Assembly (NCBI RefSeq): GCF_009295825.1
Contig: NZ_WHKF01000001.1
Location: forward strand, 585,088-649,087
DNA from: Marinifilum sp. N1E240
GTDB lineage: Bacteria; Bacteroidota; Bacteroidia; Bacteroidales; Marinifilaceae
DNA: 64,000 nt
Direction of reading: 5' to 3'
The notes under the pieces are model-generated. The model worked only from the letters and a program-made list of their open reading frames with translations. It had not been told where the DNA came from and did not search any database. Of this stretch, positions 25,403-34,524 are shown in pieces; the first letter of the stretch is position 1; every line of letters begins with the position of its first letter. The position numbers were made by a program, and so were the translations under genes.

Positions 25403-26173
25403 TTAAAATCTAAGGTGTTTTACCGATTGACGGTTGTGCATGATTTCTTTTAAAGCTTCAATTCCCACTTCCAAATGTTCATTTACGAAATTACTGGTCA
25501 CATCAGCATCACTTTTATCTGTTTTAACACCCTCTGAAATCATCGGCTGATCTGATACTAAAAGCAAAGCTCCAACAGGAATTTCATTGTAAAAACCCAC
25601 TGTAAATATGGTTGCCGTTTCCATATCAATCGCCATAGCTCTTGTTTTGGTCAGATATTTTTTAAAACGCTCATCGTATTCCCACACTCTTTTATTTGTA
25701 GTAAATACAGTTCCGGTATAGTAATCTTTATTTCTATCGGATATTACCTGAGAAACTGCCATTTGAAGACTGTAGGCAGGTAATGCCGGTACTTCAGGTG
25801 GCAAATAGTCATTTGATGTTCCTTCGCTTCTAATCGCTGCTATCGGCAGTATAAGATCTCCTAATTTGTTCTTTCTTTTTAAGCCACCACATTTACCCAA
25901 AAACAATACTCCTTTAGGTTTAATCGCACTTAATAAATCCAAAACCGTTGCAGCATTCGGACTACCCATTCCAAAGTTGATAATCGTTATTCCATTTGCT
26001 GAGGCATTAGGCATTGCCTTATCCTCACCCACAATTTCACAATTATGCCATTCAGCAAACAACTCAACGTAATGGTTGAAGTTCGTTAATAGAATATAGG
26101 GTGTGAAATCAGCAAGCTCTCTTCCTGTATATCTGGATAACCAGTTTTTAACAATTTCTTCTTTAGTCTTCAT
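25403..26173 (-). CDS. amn: AMP nucleosidase (short form)
   Basis: Hydrolyses AMP to adenine and ribose 5-phosphate, trimming the adenylate pool. This is the 256-residue form of the nucleoside phosphorylase superfamily found in Bacteroidota, lacking the regulatory N-terminal half of E. coli Amn. Key parts are IINFGMGSPNAATVLDLL, GVLFLGKCGGLK and the nucleoside-binding AMAIDMETATIFTVG near residue 182. It is transcribed divergently from the HsdR_N gene across a 58-base gap. Confidence 0.93.
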   Translation of the reverse strand: MKTKEEIVKNWLSRYTGRELADFTPYILLTNFNHYVELFAEWHNCEIVGEDKAMPNASANGITIINFGMGSPNAATVLDLLSAIKPKGVLFLGKCGGLKRKNKLGDLILPIAAIRSEGTSNDYLPPEVPALPAYSLQMAVSQVISDRNKDYYTGTVFTTNKRVWEYDERFKKYLTKTRAMAIDMETATIFTVGFYNEIPVGALLLVSDQPMISEGVKTDKSDADVTSNFVNEHLEVGIEALKEIMHNRQSVKHLRF

Positions 26174-26231
26174 TTGTTGGAGTAATTTAAATAGGAATAA
26201 TCTTGTACCTTTAGCCTGTTAATGGCTTTTT

Positions 26232-26690
26232 ATGGAAAACTTAAATTTACCAACTTATTCCTTCAAAATAAAATCTGAGCTGCAAAGAAAACTAATTTTT
26301 GACAGTATTCGAAAGAAGTATATTGTATTAACACCAGAAGAATGGGTGAGACAAAATTTCATTCGATATTTGATTGAAGAAAAAGGTTATCCTGCCTCAT
26401 TAATAGCAGTCGAGAAAAAGGTAGATGTCAATCTTTTACCTCAACGTAGCGATATCGTTTTATACAATAGCAAAGCAAACCCTGTAATGATTGTGGAGTG
26501 CAAATCAGTAAAAATTAAAATTACGCAGGATGTGTTCAATCAGGTTGCACGATACAATATGAAACTTAGAGTTCCATTTTTAGTAGTGACGAATGGACTA
26601 AGACATTTTTGCTGTTATATGGATTATGAGAAGAAGAGTTTTCGTTTTTTGGAAGATATTCCTGAATACAAAACTATTAAAGATCTCTAG
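26232..26690 (+). CDS. Stand-alone HsdR_N (type I restriction N-terminal) domain protein
   Basis: 152 residues made almost wholly of the nuclease-like N-terminal domain of type I restriction subunits. WVRQNFIRYLIEEKGYPASLIAVEKKV and the catalytic-like D...ECKxxK segment (RSDIVLYNSKANPVMIVECKSVKI) are visible, so the PD-(D/E)xK core looks intact. No helicase, methylase or specificity gene is near. This small form is common beside amn/holA in Bacteroidota and is probably not a restriction enzyme. Function is unknown; a nucleic-acid role is inferred. Its end overlaps the GNAT gene by 14 bases. Confidence 0.85.
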   Translation: MENLNLPTYSFKIKSELQRKLIFDSIRKKYIVLTPEEWVRQNFIRYLIEEKGYPASLIAVEKKVDVNLLPQRSDIVLYNSKANPVMIVECKSVKIKITQDVFNQVARYNMKLRVPFLVVTNGLRHFCCYMDYEKKSFRFLEDIPEYKTIKDL

Positions 26691-27213
26691 AGTTTATTTT
26701 CTGTAGAAGGTATTCATCCAGCCAGCCATCAGAAGTACTGATCCAATCTTTTTTTGAACCAATAATCTCAAATCCATTGTTCTGAAATAACCTTAAGCTA
26801 TTTTCATTTTTAGAAGTTATATTGCAATACAATTGATGTAATTGAAGAACTTTAAACGCATACTCGCAAAGTGTTTGTAAAGCTTCCGAGGCGTATCCTT
26901 TTTGTTGGTTTTCTTTGTTGTGAATTAAAATGCCAACTCCTGCTCGACGATGGTATGGATCAAAATCAAAAATATCAATTAAGCCAACAGGATTTTCATT
27001 ATCAGCTCTTTCAATTACAAGTCGTAATTGTTTGGTTTCAAAAATATCAAGATGCGAACTTTCCAGATATTGTTTTAATACAAACAGAGAAAAGGGTTTC
27101 AATGTATGGCTAACCTCCCAAATAGAGGAATCGTTTTCCCATTTGTATAATAGTTTTAAATCGGTTGGTTCCAGTGCCCGCAGACGAATATTTTTATTGT
27201 TGAGAACTTGCAT
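26677..27213 (-). CDS. GNAT acetyltransferase, RimJ/RimL type
   Basis: 178 residues with the RimJ/RimL pattern: IRLRALEPTDLKLLYKWENDSSIW at the N-terminus, VGLIDIFDFDPYHRRAGVGILI for the acetyl-CoA strand, NKENQQKGYASEALQTLCEYAF as the pyrophosphate loop, then NENSLRLFQNNGFEIIG. Such enzymes acetylate alpha-amines of proteins or small amines with acetyl-CoA; the substrate here is unknown. The gene starts 2 bases after the large SPOR-domain gene ends, so it may be translated from the same message. Confidence 0.9.
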   Translation of the reverse strand: MQVLNNKNIRLRALEPTDLKLLYKWENDSSIWEVSHTLKPFSLFVLKQYLESSHLDIFETKQLRLVIERADNENPVGLIDIFDFDPYHRRAGVGILIHNKENQQKGYASEALQTLCEYAFKVLQLHQLYCNITSKNENSLRLFQNNGFEIIGSKKDWISTSDGWLDEYLLQKINSRDL

Positions 27214-27215
27214 TA

Positions 27216-30200
27216 TTAGTGTTTCTTATACCATTTAAGTTCACGGGTAAAGGCATCTAAATAACCTTTTTTGGTTACCGATGACAATCGACTTTTAGCC
27301 TGAGAAAGAGAAGAGAATTTTTGGAAGGTATACCTCGATAAACCATCATTTCCTTTATAGACTGACATGTTACTTTGATCTAAATTTTTAAAATAATTTA
27401 ATGGGCGGGCATTTTGCAATGCCATTACCTGTATGGTATAATAATTCGAATTATTACCCACTTTATTTTCAGGTAAGCTTTCACCGTGTAACGATTTTCT
27501 CACGAAAGCATCCCAATACCCATTTTTAAGAGCAGTTCCCAAATCTCTTATAGCCTCACTCTTGGAAGAATATGATCCAAAGGTATATCTGTACAGACCG
27601 TTTTGGTCAACGAACATATTTACATTACCCAAATCTTTAAAATAGGACAAAGGGCGAGGATGTCTTAGGGCCATTAACTGAATGGTATAGTTTGAGTTTT
27701 CGCGATATTTCATACCCGAATACAGTAATTGATCATTGATCACCGTACGAACAAAAGCGTCCCAATATCCCATTCGAATCAAACGATTCATTTCTTGAAT
27801 AGCTTTGTGATATGACTTGAATTTACGATAGGTATATCGTGTAAATCCATCACTACCTTTAAAAACTTTTACATTGTCAAGATTATCGAAAAATTCAGCT
27901 TCAATTGGCAGGTTTAATGCCATAATCTGAATGGTATAATAGGTTTCACCACCAGATTTTTCTTTCACCAAATTGTTTTTAGATAAAATTCTGATTTTTG
28001 TAGTTTTAAACCCTTTTTTAACAATTGTTTTTTGCGCTTTTGAGGCTTCTTTATAATTTTTAAATTTTCCGTAGGTATAATGATAACGCTTATTAGGACC
28101 AAGCGTTTCGATAACTCCAGCAAGTTCTTCAAACAATTCTGGTTGAGGCGAATTAAAGTTTCCTAAGTCCAAAGTAAAGGCAAGATCACCTGCTGCAATT
28201 GCTTCCACATTTGCTTTTTGATTGTCAATAGCGGAACCTTTACTCAGTTTTTTATCAGTAATTATTTTCTTCTTATTGATTGTCTTTTTCTTTTCTTCCT
28301 CTTTTCTATTGGTATTTGTTTTTTTCTTGTTTGCTCCAATTACAGGAAGTCCAGGAGTAACTTTTGGGACTATTGGAGTAAAAGTTTTTGTATCACTTCC
28401 ACTAGTTGTCGATTTCTGATTAGGTGTATTAGTTTCCTTTTTATCCTCAACTTTTGTAATAGGTTTTTTAACCGAAGTTAAACTGTCTTTTTGAACCATA
28501 TTGTTGATGATCTCATCCACAGCTTTTGTGCTAGGTTCAGTCAAAATACTGTCTTTTGTTAATGGTTCAGTAAATGTTTTATCCTCAGGAATTGAATCTA
28601 CCTTGGAAGCAATAGAACCAACTTCATTCAATTTACTCTCTTCAAAATCGATCAACTCAATAGTTTGAGGATAATCTGGTTCATCCTTAGTTCTTAATGT
28701 GAGTGGCAATAAGGTAATTACACTGTGGTTTTCCTTATTGGCAAACTCAGGTGGAATATTTAAAACTGTACGAAGCGTACGATATCCTTCGGCTACAATT
28801 TCAATATCATATTTTTTTCCAGCATCGATAATAAACAGGAATTTTCCTGTTGCTGAATTCGGAGTATAAATTCCAATGGTTTGATTGTTTTGACTTACCG
28901 TAATCTTGGAATTTCCAACAGGAGTACCATTTGAGGTCACAATTTTTCCTTTTAAAACAAATAATCCAACCTTATCGGCGTCGGGAGTTTTTATTAGGAA
29001 AATATCGGTTCGTCCCAAACTACCTTTTCTATAAGAAGCGAAATAAGCTCGCTTTCCATCAGGTGTTGGCGTGTAATAAATATCGTCATCAGTCGAATTA
29101 ATTGGATAACCAATATTTATAGGAGTTGTCCATCTTCCCTTAATTTTCACACTTTTAAAGATATCTAAACCACCCATAGTTTTATGACCGGCTGAACTAA
29201 AGTAAAGTGTCTTCCCATCAGGATGAATAAAAGGAGCATCATCGTTGTATTCAGTATTGATTGCGGGACCTAGATTTTTGGCTTTTCCCCATTTTCCGTT
29301 AGGAAGTTTGGTAACAGTATAGACATCCATTCCACCATATCCGCCAGGACGGTCGCTCGAAAAATAAATGGTTCTACTATCAGCCGAAACAGAAATATGA
29401 CTCTCTTTACTTTTAGAGTTGATGTTTGGTCCAAGTTTTTTAGGATCAGACCATGTACTACCATTTAATTTACTCACATAAATGTCTCCACCTTCAGATT
29501 CTTTTCGATTTAAATATCCTGCTTTGTATATATATAGTTCTTGTCCGTCAGCGGATATTGAGATAGAGGCATCGTGATCGATGGTATTTAAATTGGCGAT
29601 ACCTGTTGGCATGGACCAGGAGCCATTTACCAAATGTGAAATGTAAATATCTTCGAAATATTGTCCATCTATGTCAATTTTACTACCGGTTCCGTTTCTT
29701 CTTGAAGTAAAAACCATTGTACTTTCATCAGCAGTAACTCCAGGACTGTGTTCAGCAAATTCAGTATTAATTTTATTTCCCAGATTTACGATAGAGATAT
29801 TGATCGGATTTTTGACCAATTCCAATCCATTCTTACACATTTTAATTTCACGTTGAATTTCATTTCTGAAACTGGTGTTTTGTGGTGAAATGATTTGTAG
29901 TAAATCTTTGTAAACCCTTAATGCTTCTCTAAATTGATAGTTGGTATGATATGCTTTTGCAAGATTGTAGTACACATCCATTGAAACATTGTTCTTTGAG
30001 TTAGTGTACTGAATTGATTTTTCAAGGTAGGCAACGGCTTTTCCTTTTTCCGATACGATGTTTAGGTAGCAAACACCTAATTTAAAATTAAGATCTGCAT
30101 TTCGCGAGGATTGCTCTAAAAGTTCTCTGTATATACCAGCAGCTTTGGAATAATTTCCATTTTCTAGAAATCTTTCTGCTAATTGATACCTTCTCTTATC

Positions 30201-30359
30201 TGCAATCTTTTGTTTTTTGGGACTGGCATTAAGAGAGTATGGGGTACACACCCCTATTAAAATAGAGAGTAGGACCATAAACAAGAACTTCGTAAGTGAA
30301 GAATTCTTATTCAAACAAAGGTCTGTAGGGCAGTTTATATGGTTTAAATTAATTAACAA
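27216..30359 (-). CDS. TPR / PD40 envelope protein with four SPOR-like repeats
   Basis: Exported 1047-residue protein. After a signal segment ending near 46, TPR repeats cover about 55-180 (YQLAERFLENGNYSKAAGIY). PD40 propeller repeats run about 205-440 (SISADGQELYIYKAG, DSRTIYFSSDRPGGYGGMD). A carboxypeptidase-regulatory-like domain spans about 465-555. A long Lys/Thr-rich linker covers about 590-730. Four SPOR-like repeats end the protein; repeats 2 to 4 each begin YTIQ-x-MAL, and all contain RYTY/RYTF. SPOR domains bind denuded septal glycan. The N-terminal half matches PorE-like proteins, so this may tie a T9SS-linked propeller to peptidoglycan. Confidence 0.88.
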   Translation of the reverse strand: MLINLNHINCPTDLCLNKNSSLTKFLFMVLLSILIGVCTPYSLNASPKKQKIADKRRYQLAERFLENGNYSKAAGIYRELLEQSSRNADLNFKLGVCYLNIVSEKGKAVAYLEKSIQYTNSKNNVSMDVYYNLAKAYHTNYQFREALRVYKDLLQIISPQNTSFRNEIQREIKMCKNGLELVKNPINISIVNLGNKINTEFAEHSPGVTADESTMVFTSRRNGTGSKIDIDGQYFEDIYISHLVNGSWSMPTGIANLNTIDHDASISISADGQELYIYKAGYLNRKESEGGDIYVSKLNGSTWSDPKKLGPNINSKSKESHISVSADSRTIYFSSDRPGGYGGMDVYTVTKLPNGKWGKAKNLGPAINTEYNDDAPFIHPDGKTLYFSSAGHKTMGGLDIFKSVKIKGRWTTPINIGYPINSTDDDIYYTPTPDGKRAYFASYRKGSLGRTDIFLIKTPDADKVGLFVLKGKIVTSNGTPVGNSKITVSQNNQTIGIYTPNSATGKFLFIIDAGKKYDIEIVAEGYRTLRTVLNIPPEFANKENHSVITLLPLTLRTKDEPDYPQTIELIDFEESKLNEVGSIASKVDSIPEDKTFTEPLTKDSILTEPSTKAVDEIINNMVQKDSLTSVKKPITKVEDKKETNTPNQKSTTSGSDTKTFTPIVPKVTPGLPVIGANKKKTNTNRKEEEKKKTINKKKIITDKKLSKGSAIDNQKANVEAIAAGDLAFTLDLGNFNSPQPELFEELAGVIETLGPNKRYHYTYGKFKNYKEASKAQKTIVKKGFKTTKIRILSKNNLVKEKSGGETYYTIQIMALNLPIEAEFFDNLDNVKVFKGSDGFTRYTYRKFKSYHKAIQEMNRLIRMGYWDAFVRTVINDQLLYSGMKYRENSNYTIQLMALRHPRPLSYFKDLGNVNMFVDQNGLYRYTFGSYSSKSEAIRDLGTALKNGYWDAFVRKSLHGESLPENKVGNNSNYYTIQVMALQNARPLNYFKNLDQSNMSVYKGNDGLSRYTFQKFSSLSQAKSRLSSVTKKGYLDAFTRELKWYKKH

Positions 30360-30550
30360 TAACTAAATATAACAGATACGAGTTAATATTCAATAGAGAT
30401 TTAGTAAAAAATACCAATTTGTTAATAAAAAAGTACCTTTTACCAGCTATTTCTAAAATCTTATAAAAGTAAGGAACATAAAACTACTTTCGATTGCAAT
30501 TCGGATAAAAAAATTACAATTTTTGAGTAATTGCTTAATTCGGGGCAATA

Positions 30551-30585
30551 AAAAACCGCTGAACTAGGTTCAACGGCTCTTTTTA
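30551..30585 (-). terminator. Terminator of the E2 gene
   Basis: On the minus strand, agccgttgaac / gttcagcggt hairpin with a short loop and a run of U, 17 bases after the E2 stop. Confidence 0.82.
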
Positions 30586-30601
30586 TAGTGTATTTGTAAG
30601 A

Positions 30602-31906
30602 TTATACAGTTCTGCTGATATCGAAATTCTCCAGGTATTCAGCAATTCTTTTTAGGAACATTCCACCTAAAGCACCATCTACCACGCGATGATCGTAAGA
30701 AAGAGAAAGAACCATAATATTCCTGATTCCAATTGTGTCTCCTTGCGGTGTTTCAATTACAGCAGGTTTCTTTTTTATTGCTCCAACGGCTAAAATTGCA
30801 ACCTCAGGCTGATTAATAATAGGAGTACCAGTTGTGCTACCAAAAGCACCTAAATTGGTAATGGTAAATGTACTTCCTTTAATTTCATCCGGTTGTAGAT
30901 TGTTTGAACGAGCTCTGTCTGCTAAATCATTAACCGTTTTGGTAATGCCGGTCAGGTTTTTCTCATCTGCAGATTTAATAACTGGAACAATTAAATTGCC
31001 ACTTGGCAGCGCAGTAGCCATTCCAATATTGATGAATTTTTTACGAATGATTTTATCTCCATCAACCGAAACATTAACCATTGGATAGTCTTTCAAAGCT
31101 TTAGTAACAGCTTCAACAAAAATAGGAGTGAAGGTTAATTTCTGACCTTCTTTCTGCAAAAATTCATTCTTTACTTTATTTCTCCATTGTACCAAACCAG
31201 TAACATCAACATCAATAAATGAAGTGACATGAGGCGAAACTTGTTTAGAATTGACCATGTATTGCGCAATTAATTTACGCATACGATCCATTTCAATAAT
31301 TTCCACATTTTCACCATCATAAGATTTCTGAACAGGAGCAACAACTGAAGAACTTACAGGAGCAACAATAGGCTCTTTCACTATAGGAGTCGACTTTTTA
31401 TCTTCGATAAATTGCAGAATATCCTTTTTTGTAATTCTCTTGTGTTCCCCCGAACCTTCTAAGGAATTCAATTCTTGTAAACTGATGTTTTCTTCTTGAG
31501 CAATTTTGCGGACTAAAGGAGAAATGAACGATCCGTTCTCGGTTTTGCTTGTTAGTTTTGGTTCCGATTCTGAATTCGAAATTTCCTTCGGAATTTCAAA
31601 TACTATTTCTTCTTCAACTGGCTTTTTTACAGAAACAGTAGCTTCCTCTTCATTTAGATCTTCTCCTTCAGGTACTATAATTGCGACTATCTCACCAACT
31701 TGGGCAACATCTCCCTCTGCAACAAGGAATTTTGCGATTTTACCACTTTGTGGTGCAGGAATTTCAGAGTCAACTTTATCAGTTGCAATTTCCATTAAGG
31801 ATTCTTCTTCTTCTACAAAATCACCCTCTTTTTTTAGGAATTGAGTAACGGTTGCTTCAGTGATTCCTTCCCCCATAGCAGGAATCAGAATTTCTATTTT
31901 AGCCAT
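30602..31906 (-). CDS. Dihydrolipoamide acyltransferase (E2)
   Basis: Core component of a 2-oxoacid dehydrogenase complex. Residues 1-77 form one lipoyl domain with the lipoylated Lys44 in EIATDKVDSEI. A charged linker leads to the E1/E3-binding domain (SPLVRKIAQEENISLQELN, about 131-168). The catalytic domain (about 205-430) ends with the active-site HRVVDGALGG. Length (434) is normal. The fused E1 at 12823 is the probable partner. No dihydrolipoamide dehydrogenase gene is in the window. Acyl specificity (acetyl or branched-chain) cannot be decided from sequence alone. Confidence 0.93.
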   Translation of the reverse strand: MAKIEILIPAMGEGITEATVTQFLKKEGDFVEEEESLMEIATDKVDSEIPAPQSGKIAKFLVAEGDVAQVGEIVAIIVPEGEDLNEEEATVSVKKPVEEEIVFEIPKEISNSESEPKLTSKTENGSFISPLVRKIAQEENISLQELNSLEGSGEHKRITKKDILQFIEDKKSTPIVKEPIVAPVSSSVVAPVQKSYDGENVEIIEMDRMRKLIAQYMVNSKQVSPHVTSFIDVDVTGLVQWRNKVKNEFLQKEGQKLTFTPIFVEAVTKALKDYPMVNVSVDGDKIIRKKFINIGMATALPSGNLIVPVIKSADEKNLTGITKTVNDLADRARSNNLQPDEIKGSTFTITNLGAFGSTTGTPIINQPEVAILAVGAIKKKPAVIETPQGDTIGIRNIMVLSLSYDHRVVDGALGGMFLKRIAEYLENFDISRTV

Positions 31907-32182
31907 GTGTGATTGTTTTTTTGATACCTATGAAGATAGGCAAAGCCGATGGATATTTAAAATTGTTAATCACAGAATCTAAATACAAATCGGAGTTAGT
32001 GTTGTTTATGATTGTGTTTATTTAGTCTAAATACTATGCGAATTTAATAAAAATGCAGAAAAAGACAAACGTATCTTAAGATTCTATTTATCGATAAGCA
32101 GATAGTAAAAAGTTATAAGATGAAAGCAAAAAGTTGGTGGGGCTATTAGGAACCTTACGAATTACTGAATTTTTAGAATTGT

Positions 32183-32806
32183 TTATTTTAAATTCTGATC
32201 AAAAGGAGTTCTATGAAGAATTGATCTACCTAAAGTAATTTCATCGGTATATTCCAATTCGTCACCAATGGAAACACCTCGTGCAATTGTAGTGATATTC
32301 AGTTCGAATTTGTTCATCTTTTTGTAAAGAAAAAAGTTGGTAGTATCGCCTTCCATTGTGGTGCTTAAAGCTAAAATTACTTCTTTCATTTTACCTTCTT
32401 TGGCTTTTTTAATAAGGGGATCAATTTGCAAATCGCTAGGACCAACACCATCCATTGGTGAAATAATGCCACCTAATACATGATAAATTCCATTGTATTG
32501 CTGAGTTCTTTCTATAGACATTACATCTCGAATACTTTCTACAACACAGATTGTTTCGTGATCACGTTTTGGATTGGCACAAATGTCGCAAACCTCAGTA
32601 TCTGAAATGTTATAGCAGGAAGTACAATGTTTTATTTCATCGCGAAGTTGGGTGATGGATGCGCCAAAACGATGTACATCTTCCTTGGGTTGGTTTAGCA
32701 AATGTAAAACCAAGCGCAGAGCTGTTTTTCTTCCAATGCCAGGAAGTTTTGAAAATTCAGCAACTGCATTCTCAAGCAATTTAGAAGGAAAATTAGTGTA
32801 GCTCAT
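32183..32806 (-). CDS. recR: Recombination mediator RecR
   Basis: RecR with RecF/RecO loads RecA on gapped DNA. The 207-residue protein has the N-terminal helix-hairpin-helix ([17 protein letters not shown]), a C4 zinc finger ([16 protein letters not shown], about 57-72) and a Toprim domain with [14 protein letters not shown] and [16 protein letters not shown]. The C-terminal Walker-B-like segment TLGRSI is present. It is intact and of normal length. A 129-base gap separates it from the divergent symporter gene. Confidence 0.96.
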   Translation of the reverse strand: MSYTNFPSKLLENAVAEFSKLPGIGRKTALRLVLHLLNQPKEDVHRFGASITQLRDEIKHCTSCYNISDTEVCDICANPKRDHETICVVESIRDVMSIERTQQYNGIYHVLGGIISPMDGVGPSDLQIDPLIKKAKEGKMKEVILALSTTMEGDTTNFFLYKKMNKFELNITTIARGVSIGDELEYTDEITLGRSILHRTPFDQNLK

Positions 32807-32881
32807 CTGTCATCAATTCGTTTCTGTCACCAAAAGTAACAATTTATACGAAAATCGTAGGATTTTCTCTAATCCATGGGA

Positions 32882-32912
32882 TTTGATTAAATCAACGCTT
32901 TGCCTATTTTTG
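32882..32912 (+). promoter_or_regulatory. Promoter of the Na+/solute symporter gene
   Basis: Near-perfect Bacteroidota promoter: tttg at 32882-32885, 19 bases, then TAnnTTTG as tatttttg at 32905-32912. The predicted start near 32918 leaves a leader of only about 18 bases before the GTG start. Confidence 0.65.
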
Positions 32913-32935
32913 AGATTCATTCTAAAATTTAGCCT

Positions 32936-34387
32936 GTGTCACCAATTACCATTCTATCTGTAGTTGTTGGGTATTTTGCCCTTTTACTGTTGATTTCATA
33001 TTTCACCGGAAGAAAAGCTGATAACAAAGGATTTTTTGTGGGTAACAAACAATCGCCTTGGTATGTTGTGGCTTTTGGAATGGTTGGCGCTTCCTTATCT
33101 GGTGTTACTTTTATTTCGGTTCCTGGCTGGGTAAAGTCTATTGATTTTACATACATGCAAATGGTTTTGGGATACATGTTAGGATATATAGTCGTAGCTA
33201 ATATTCTATTGCCGCTTTATTACAAATTAAATCTTACTTCAATCTATACTTATTTAGATGGGAGATTTGGCAAAATAGCTTATAAAACCGGTGCGTCTTT
33301 TTTCTTACTCTCACGAACCATTGGAGCTTCTTTTCGGTTGTTTTTAATGGCAAATGTATTGCAAATTACAGTGTTCGATGCCTGGGGAATTCCTTTTGCC
33401 GTAACAGTAATCATAACAATTTTACTGATTTGGCTGTACACTTTTAAAGGTGGGATTAAAACGATAGTATGGACAGATACTTTACAAACGCTTTTCATGC
33501 TATTAGCTGTTGGTGTGAGTATTTATTTGATAATGGATAAACTTCAACTCGATATATCTGGCTTAAGCGCTATGATTAGTAAAAGTGAATATTCGCAAGT
33601 ATTTATATTTGATGATTGGCAAAGTAAACAGAATTTCTTTAAGCAGTTTTTAACTGGAGCCTTTATTACAATTGTAATGACTGGATTAGACCAGGATATG
33701 ATGCAAAAAAACTTGAGTTGTAAAAATTTAGGTGAAGCCAAAAAGAACATGTACTGGTATGGATTTGCTTTTATACCAGCAAACCTATTATTTTTAGTAT
33801 TAGGAGCTCTTCTTATTCTTTTTGCTCAACACGAAGGCATTGCCATTCCTGAAAGAGGAGATGACTTGTTTCCGATGTTAGCAACTCAGCATTTAGGACC
33901 TGTTGTAAGTCTTTTCTTTTTAGTCGGTTTAATGGCTGCGGCATACTCAAGTGCCGATTCGGCTTTAACTTCCTTAACAACTTCCTTTACGGTTGATATT
34001 TTAGGAGCAGATGAAAAGGATGAGGCAAAAACTCGAAAACTGCGTCGACAATCACATATTTTATTTTCAGCTTTATTACTTGTTGTAATAATGATTTTTA
34101 GAATTATAAATGACGATTCGGTAATTGCAGCCATATTTACTGTTGCCGGATATACTTACGGTCCTTTACTTGGTTTGTATGCATTTGGCTTGTTTACTAA
34201 ATTAAAAGTAAAGGATCAATTGGTTCCATATATTGCAATTTTGTCACCTATTGTCTGCTACATTTTAAAGGATAATTCTATGGACTGGTTTGGCATTTCA
34301 ATTGGATTTGAATTGCTAATGATTAATGGACTATTAACCTTTATTGGTTTGTTGTGTATTAGTAAAAAAGCAAATCAAATTTCTTGA
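32936..34387 (+). CDS. Sodium:solute symporter (SSS family)
   Basis: A 483-residue transporter with about 13 membrane spans. It starts with GTG at 32936, which fits the very close upstream promoter. SSS hallmarks are the N-terminal GRKADNKGFFVGNKQSPWYVVAFGMVGASLSG, TGLDQDMMQKNLSCKN and the Na+-site region VGLMAAAYSSADSALTSLTTSFTVDILG. It couples uptake of an organic solute to Na+ entry. The substrate (sugar, proline, sialic acid and so on) cannot be told from sequence. The gene appears monocistronic. Confidence 0.92.
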   Translation: MSPITILSVVVGYFALLLLISYFTGRKADNKGFFVGNKQSPWYVVAFGMVGASLSGVTFISVPGWVKSIDFTYMQMVLGYMLGYIVVANILLPLYYKLNLTSIYTYLDGRFGKIAYKTGASFFLLSRTIGASFRLFLMANVLQITVFDAWGIPFAVTVIITILLIWLYTFKGGIKTIVWTDTLQTLFMLLAVGVSIYLIMDKLQLDISGLSAMISKSEYSQVFIFDDWQSKQNFFKQFLTGAFITIVMTGLDQDMMQKNLSCKNLGEAKKNMYWYGFAFIPANLLFLVLGALLILFAQHEGIAIPERGDDLFPMLATQHLGPVVSLFFLVGLMAAAYSSADSALTSLTTSFTVDILGADEKDEAKTRKLRRQSHILFSALLLVVIMIFRIINDDSVIAAIFTVAGYTYGPLLGLYAFGLFTKLKVKDQLVPYIAILSPIVCYILKDNSMDWFGISIGFELLMINGLLTFIGLLCISKKANQIS

Positions 34388-34524
34388 AACTTGTATAAGT
34401 TTTTCTTTTTTGATGCGATGGTTTATTATTCATATCGAAAAAATTCGATTGTAAATATTTATCTTTTTGTTTATCAGGTCGACTTTTCCTAAATTCAAAC
34501 TTTACGAATCAAAACTCCAAAATA

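Noticed and set aside
26232-26690. Type I restriction system
   Set aside because: Only the N-terminal nuclease-like domain is present, with no HsdM, HsdS or helicase nearby.
28218-28481. Long plus-strand frame opposite the SPOR protein
   Set aside because: It is the complement of the low-complexity Lys/Thr linker; the Phe/Ser-rich translation is a shadow.
20629-30359. A single operon from the SPOR protein to the rhomboid gene
   Set aside because: The plus-strand HsdR_N gene interrupts the minus-strand run, so at least two transcripts are needed.
32825-32850. Fourth tgtcacc word, upstream of the symporter gene
   Set aside because: The -10 position lacks GTY, and a better housekeeping promoter lies closer to the gene.
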